64,000 nt of DNA from Breoghania sp. L-A4. Lineage in GTDB: Bacteria; Pseudomonadota; Alphaproteobacteria; Rhizobiales; Stappiaceae. A program made the translations under genes and the position numbers. Below, one piece after another: positions 61,714 to 64,000 of the stretch. The DNA is taken from contig NZ_CP031841.1 of assembly GCF_003432385.1 (NCBI RefSeq), positions 2,457,579 to 2,521,578 on the forward strand, written 5' to 3'. Each line of letters opens with the position of its first letter. The first letter of the stretch is position 1. A model generated the notes under the pieces. The model ran no database searches. It was not told the origin of the DNA and saw only the letters and a program-made list of their open reading frames with translations.

Positions 61714-62295
61714 ATGCAGAAGATGACCCTTTCGACCGCCATACCGGTGCGTGCGGGCGGCAAGGCCGCCCGGATGCTGGGCATGATGCTGGCCGGTGGT
61801 GTGCTTGGCGCTGTCGCGTCCGGCGCGGCGCTGGCCGCGGGCAGCGAAGCGCCGGTGGAGCCGGAAAAGTCACCCTGGACGAAACAGTGCAGCCCGCCGG
61901 ACGCCACCGGCAAGCAGACCTGCATGACGTCGCAGGTGCTCTATGACGATCAGGGCCGGCTGTCGGCCTCGGTGGCTGTGGAAACGGTGACCGGACGGCC
62001 GGAGCCCCGGCTTCTGGTGGCGGTGCCCAACCGGATGCTGCTGCAACCGGGTCTCGTCGTGCAGATTGACGATGCGGTCCCGCAGAAGCTCGCCTACCGG
62101 ATCTGCCTGGCGGACCGGTGCTTCGCCGATGAGTTGCTGGATGCTCCGGCGCTCGGACGCATGCGGCGCGGCGAGACGATGCGCGTGGGTCTGATGGACG
62201 CCGCGTCCAAGCCGGCCACGCTGACGTTTCCGCTCGCCGGATTCGCGGGCGTCATCGACGGGGCACCGGAAACTCCGGCCGACGCGCAGCAGTAG
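61714..62295 (+). CDS. invasion-associated locus B (IalB) family protein, second copy
   Basis: A 193-residue paralogue of the preceding gene. ATG 61714 follows AGGAGA by four bases; the frame is open from GTG 61696. The signal peptide (MLGMMLAGGVLGAVASGAALA) is clear. WTKQCSPPDATGKQTCMTSQ and RICLADRCFADELL keep the two Cys pairs, and LLVAVPNRMLLQPGLVVQID matches copy 1. It lacks the coiled tail. The two genes were probably made by tandem duplication and now have separate transcription ends. Confidence 0.92.
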   Translation: MQKMTLSTAIPVRAGGKAARMLGMMLAGGVLGAVASGAALAAGSEAPVEPEKSPWTKQCSPPDATGKQTCMTSQVLYDDQGRLSASVAVETVTGRPEPRLLVAVPNRMLLQPGLVVQIDDAVPQKLAYRICLADRCFADELLDAPALGRMRRGETMRVGLMDAASKPATLTFPLAGFAGVIDGAPETPADAQQ

Positions 62296-62348
62296 AGCGC
62301 GGCAACAGGCGTCGCGCGCTCAGGCGCGCGGCGCGCCCATTTTCGGGA

Positions 62349-62681
62349 TCAGTGCAGTTCGACGTTGCGGGCGTGGTAGTTGCCGTCCTCGGAGGTGTCG
62401 AACAACTCCTCGATCTGAGGATGGCGCACCGGCTCGCCGGTCTCGTCCTCGACCAGATTCTGCTCCGACACGTAGGCGATGTATTCGCTCTCGTCGTTTT
62501 CGGCGAGCAAATGGTAGAACGGCTGATCCTTGCGCGGACGGATATCCTCGGGGATCGACTGGTACCACTCGTCGGTGTTGTCGTAGGCCGGATCCACGTC
62601 GAAAACCACGCCACGGAACGGATAGACCCGGTGGCGGACGACTTGTCCGATCCTGTATTTGGCGGCCCGGATCTTTTGCAT
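62349..62681 (-). CDS. hspQ: heat shock protein HspQ
   Basis: HspQ (YccV) is a small cytoplasmic protein that in E. coli is a heat-inducible enhancer of Lon-type proteolysis and binds hemimethylated DNA. The 110-residue product begins MQKIRAAKYRIGQVVRHRV and shows FRGVVFDVDPAYDNTDEWY, RKDQPFYHLLAEN, YIAYVSEQNL, with the tail GNYHARNVELH. The length is normal. The start codon at 62681 is clear. Confidence 0.95.
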   Translation of the reverse strand: MQKIRAAKYRIGQVVRHRVYPFRGVVFDVDPAYDNTDEWYQSIPEDIRPRKDQPFYHLLAENDESEYIAYVSEQNLVEDETGEPVRHPQIEELFDTSEDGNYHARNVELH

Positions 62682-62982
62682 TGTGTTCTCGGTGCTCCAA
62701 ACGGTTCGGCGGCCGCCTTGTCCGGCGTCCTGTTCTTGTGCCCATCCTGCGGCCGCAGGATTGTCGGGTGCGGTGCTGCCTGTCTCGGGGCCGACGCGGG
62801 CCGTGCGCCGCGATGGCTTATGACGCCGTCGAAGGTCACGGCGTCACCGGGGCGTGGTCTTCGGTGCTGCGCCGGAGCGTCCGGCGCGCGACCGCGCAGG
62901 CGGCCCTACAAGCATGGGCATTCTACACTGTCAAGCCAGGCATTGCGACCTCGGACGCGCGCGCCGTGGCCGCTGACGCGCC
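62682..62982. other. gene-free stretch between hspQ and the lyase gene
   Basis: About 300 bases without a recognised gene. It should hold the hspQ promoter on the minus strand. An in-frame run on the plus strand (62681-62986) looks like a shadow. Confidence 0.4.
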
Positions 62983-64000
62983 CTAGAGCGCGTAGCGCTC
63001 GGCGAAATCGCTGTCCTTGGCGGCAACGATCTTCGCCAGGTCGACGATCACCTTGGCCTGCTTCCAGGTGGCGTCGTCCTGCATCTTGCCGTCGATCATC
63101 ACGGCCCCCGTTCCGTCGGGCATCGCCTTGATGATTTTCGCGGCAAACGCCACTTCATCCGGATCCGGGCTGAACACGCGCTTGGCGATGTCGATCTGGG
63201 TCGGATGCAGCGACCATGCTCCCACACATCCCATGAGGAAAGCGTTACGAAACTGGGATTCGCAGGCCGCGAGGTCCGAAAAGTCCCCGAACGGGCCGTA
63301 AAACGGCTTGATTCCGGCGCTCATGCAGGCGTCGACCATCTTGGCCACCGTGTAGTGCCACAGGTCCTGCTGATAGAAGGCGCGTGCCGCATGTGCATCC
63401 GCGCCGGGGTCCGCCAGCACGCCGTAGTCCGGGTGGCCGCCGCCGACCCGCGTCGTCTTCATGCCGCGCGAGGCCGCCAGATCCGCGGGGCCAAGGCTCA
63501 TGCCGTGCATGCGCGGCGAGGCGAGCGCGATGTCGGCGACGTTCTTCACGCCTTCCGCGGTCTCCAGGATCGCGTGGATGAGGATCGGTTTTTCGATTCC
63601 GTGCCGCGCTTCCAGTTGCGCGAGCAACTGGTCGAGATAGTGGATGTCCCAGGCGCCTTCCACCTTCGGCAGCATGATCACGTCGAGCTTGTGTCCCACC
63701 GCCGGCACGATCTCCAGGATGTCGTCGAGCAGCCATGGCGAGTTGAGGCAGTTGACGCGGGCCCACAGCCCGGTGTCGCCGAAATCATTGTCGCGCGCCA
63801 TCTGGATGAAACCCTGCCGCGCGGCGTCCTTCTCGTCGGCGGGAATGGCGTCCTCGAGATTGCCCAGCACCACGTCGACCTTGCCGATCAGTCCGGCCAC
63901 CTTGCCGCGCATCTTCTCGATCTGCGGCGGCACGAAGTGGATCATCCGTTCCAGTTGCACCGGCAACTCGCGCAGCGGCGCGGGCGCGCCGATGGCCAGG
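62983..64000 (-). CDS. HpcH/HpaI aldolase family, malyl-CoA lyase-like (5' end outside window)
   Basis: A CitE/HpcH-type lyase that splits or makes malyl-CoA-like thioesters with Mg2+. The frame is open to the window end, so at least the first residues are missing. Visible are [16 protein letters not shown] with the metal Glu-Asp pair, [29 protein letters not shown] with the metal Glu, [28 protein letters not shown] and [23 protein letters not shown] and the Asp-Tyr block [10 protein letters not shown] are as in L-malyl-CoA/beta-methylmalyl-CoA lyases. The stop at 62983-62985 is TAG. The exact substrate is not certain. Confidence 0.88.
   Translation of the reverse strand, partial: LAIGAPAPLRELPVQLERMIHFVPPQIEKMRGKVAGLIGKVDVVLGNLEDAIPADEKDAARQGFIQMARDNDFGDTGLWARVNCLNSPWLLDDILEIVPAVGHKLDVIMLPKVEGAWDIHYLDQLLAQLEARHGIEKPILIHAILETAEGVKNVADIALASPRMHGMSLGPADLAASRGMKTTRVGGGHPDYGVLADPGADAHAARAFYQQDLWHYTVAKMVDACMSAGIKPFYGPFGDFSDLAACESQFRNAFLMGCVGAWSLHPTQIDIAKRVFSPDPDEVAFAAKIIKAMPDGTGAVMIDGKMQDDATWKQAKVIVDLAKIVAAKDSDFAERYAL

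Overview
The window reads as a chromosomal segment of a GC-rich alphaproteobacterium, most likely of the Hyphomicrobiales (Rhizobiales). The evidence is gene order (surE-pcm-LytM factor; DUF815 ATPase-yajC-secD-secF-Mth938-squalene synthase-like-trmFO), two IalB-type proteins, alphaproteobacterial SOS boxes of the GAAC-N7-GAAC type, a perfect CtrA box, a DUF1127 gene followed by anti-Shine-Dalgarno hairpins, and several families of short rhizobial-style palindromic repeats. Stappiaceae or a neighbour is a guess only. No tRNA, rRNA, transposase, phage or CRISPR locus was seen.

Layout. 1-3.5 kb: surE (cut by the window edge), pcm, an NlpD/DipM-like lipoprotein, a DUF1232 membrane protein. 3.5-11.6 kb: DUF815 ATPase, the Sec accessory genes yajC-secD-secF with two conserved passengers, trmFO, a DJ-1/PfpI protein. 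11.8-14.6 kb: an uncharacterised lipoprotein, then a DUF1127 gene with a tandem array of eight hairpins carrying CUCCUCCC loops (a CcsR-like small-RNA locus), then a repeat-rich stretch around a small GIY-YIG gene. 14.6-32 kb: uvrA and ssb with SOS-type operators, sapC-like gene, a cation exporter, an HlyD/RND efflux pair, marC, gyrA, three small secreted or membrane proteins of unknown function. 32-36.3 kb: coaD, two cyclophilins, queA, tgt (tRNA queuosine pathway). 36.3-39.4 kb: an AT-richer accessory segment with a cupin, a divergent AraC regulator, a second copy of the 3' part of tgt, and a HAD phosphatase. 39.6-44.4 kb: an MFS transporter, the decayed remains of a DUF1778/GNAT toxin-antitoxin pair broken by repeats, a serine hydrolase, a Tat-exported carbonic anhydrase. 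44.4-51.4 kb: surface polysaccharide genes (KpsM-like permease, UDP-sugar epimerase, UDP-sugar dehydrogenase, kdsA, ugd) and eno. 51.6-64 kb: LysE exporter, a 477-residue coiled-coil protein with a distal CtrA box, DsbA-family protein, a degenerate PleD-like protein, a 272-bp MITE-like element, an acyl-CoA-ligase-like protein coupled to an oligopeptide-binding protein, two IalB genes, hspQ and a malyl-CoA-lyase-like gene cut by the right edge.

A technical point colours the annotation. At least twelve places show a reading-frame break of the same sign (one base missing), nearly always in a short run of G or C, in genes that are otherwise perfectly conserved (pcm, the LytM gene twice, DUF815, Mth938, second cyclophilin, queA, MFS twice, carbonic anhydrase, KpsM-like permease, ugd). 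These look like systematic homopolymer under-calls, so I annotate these genes across the break and do not call them pseudogenes.
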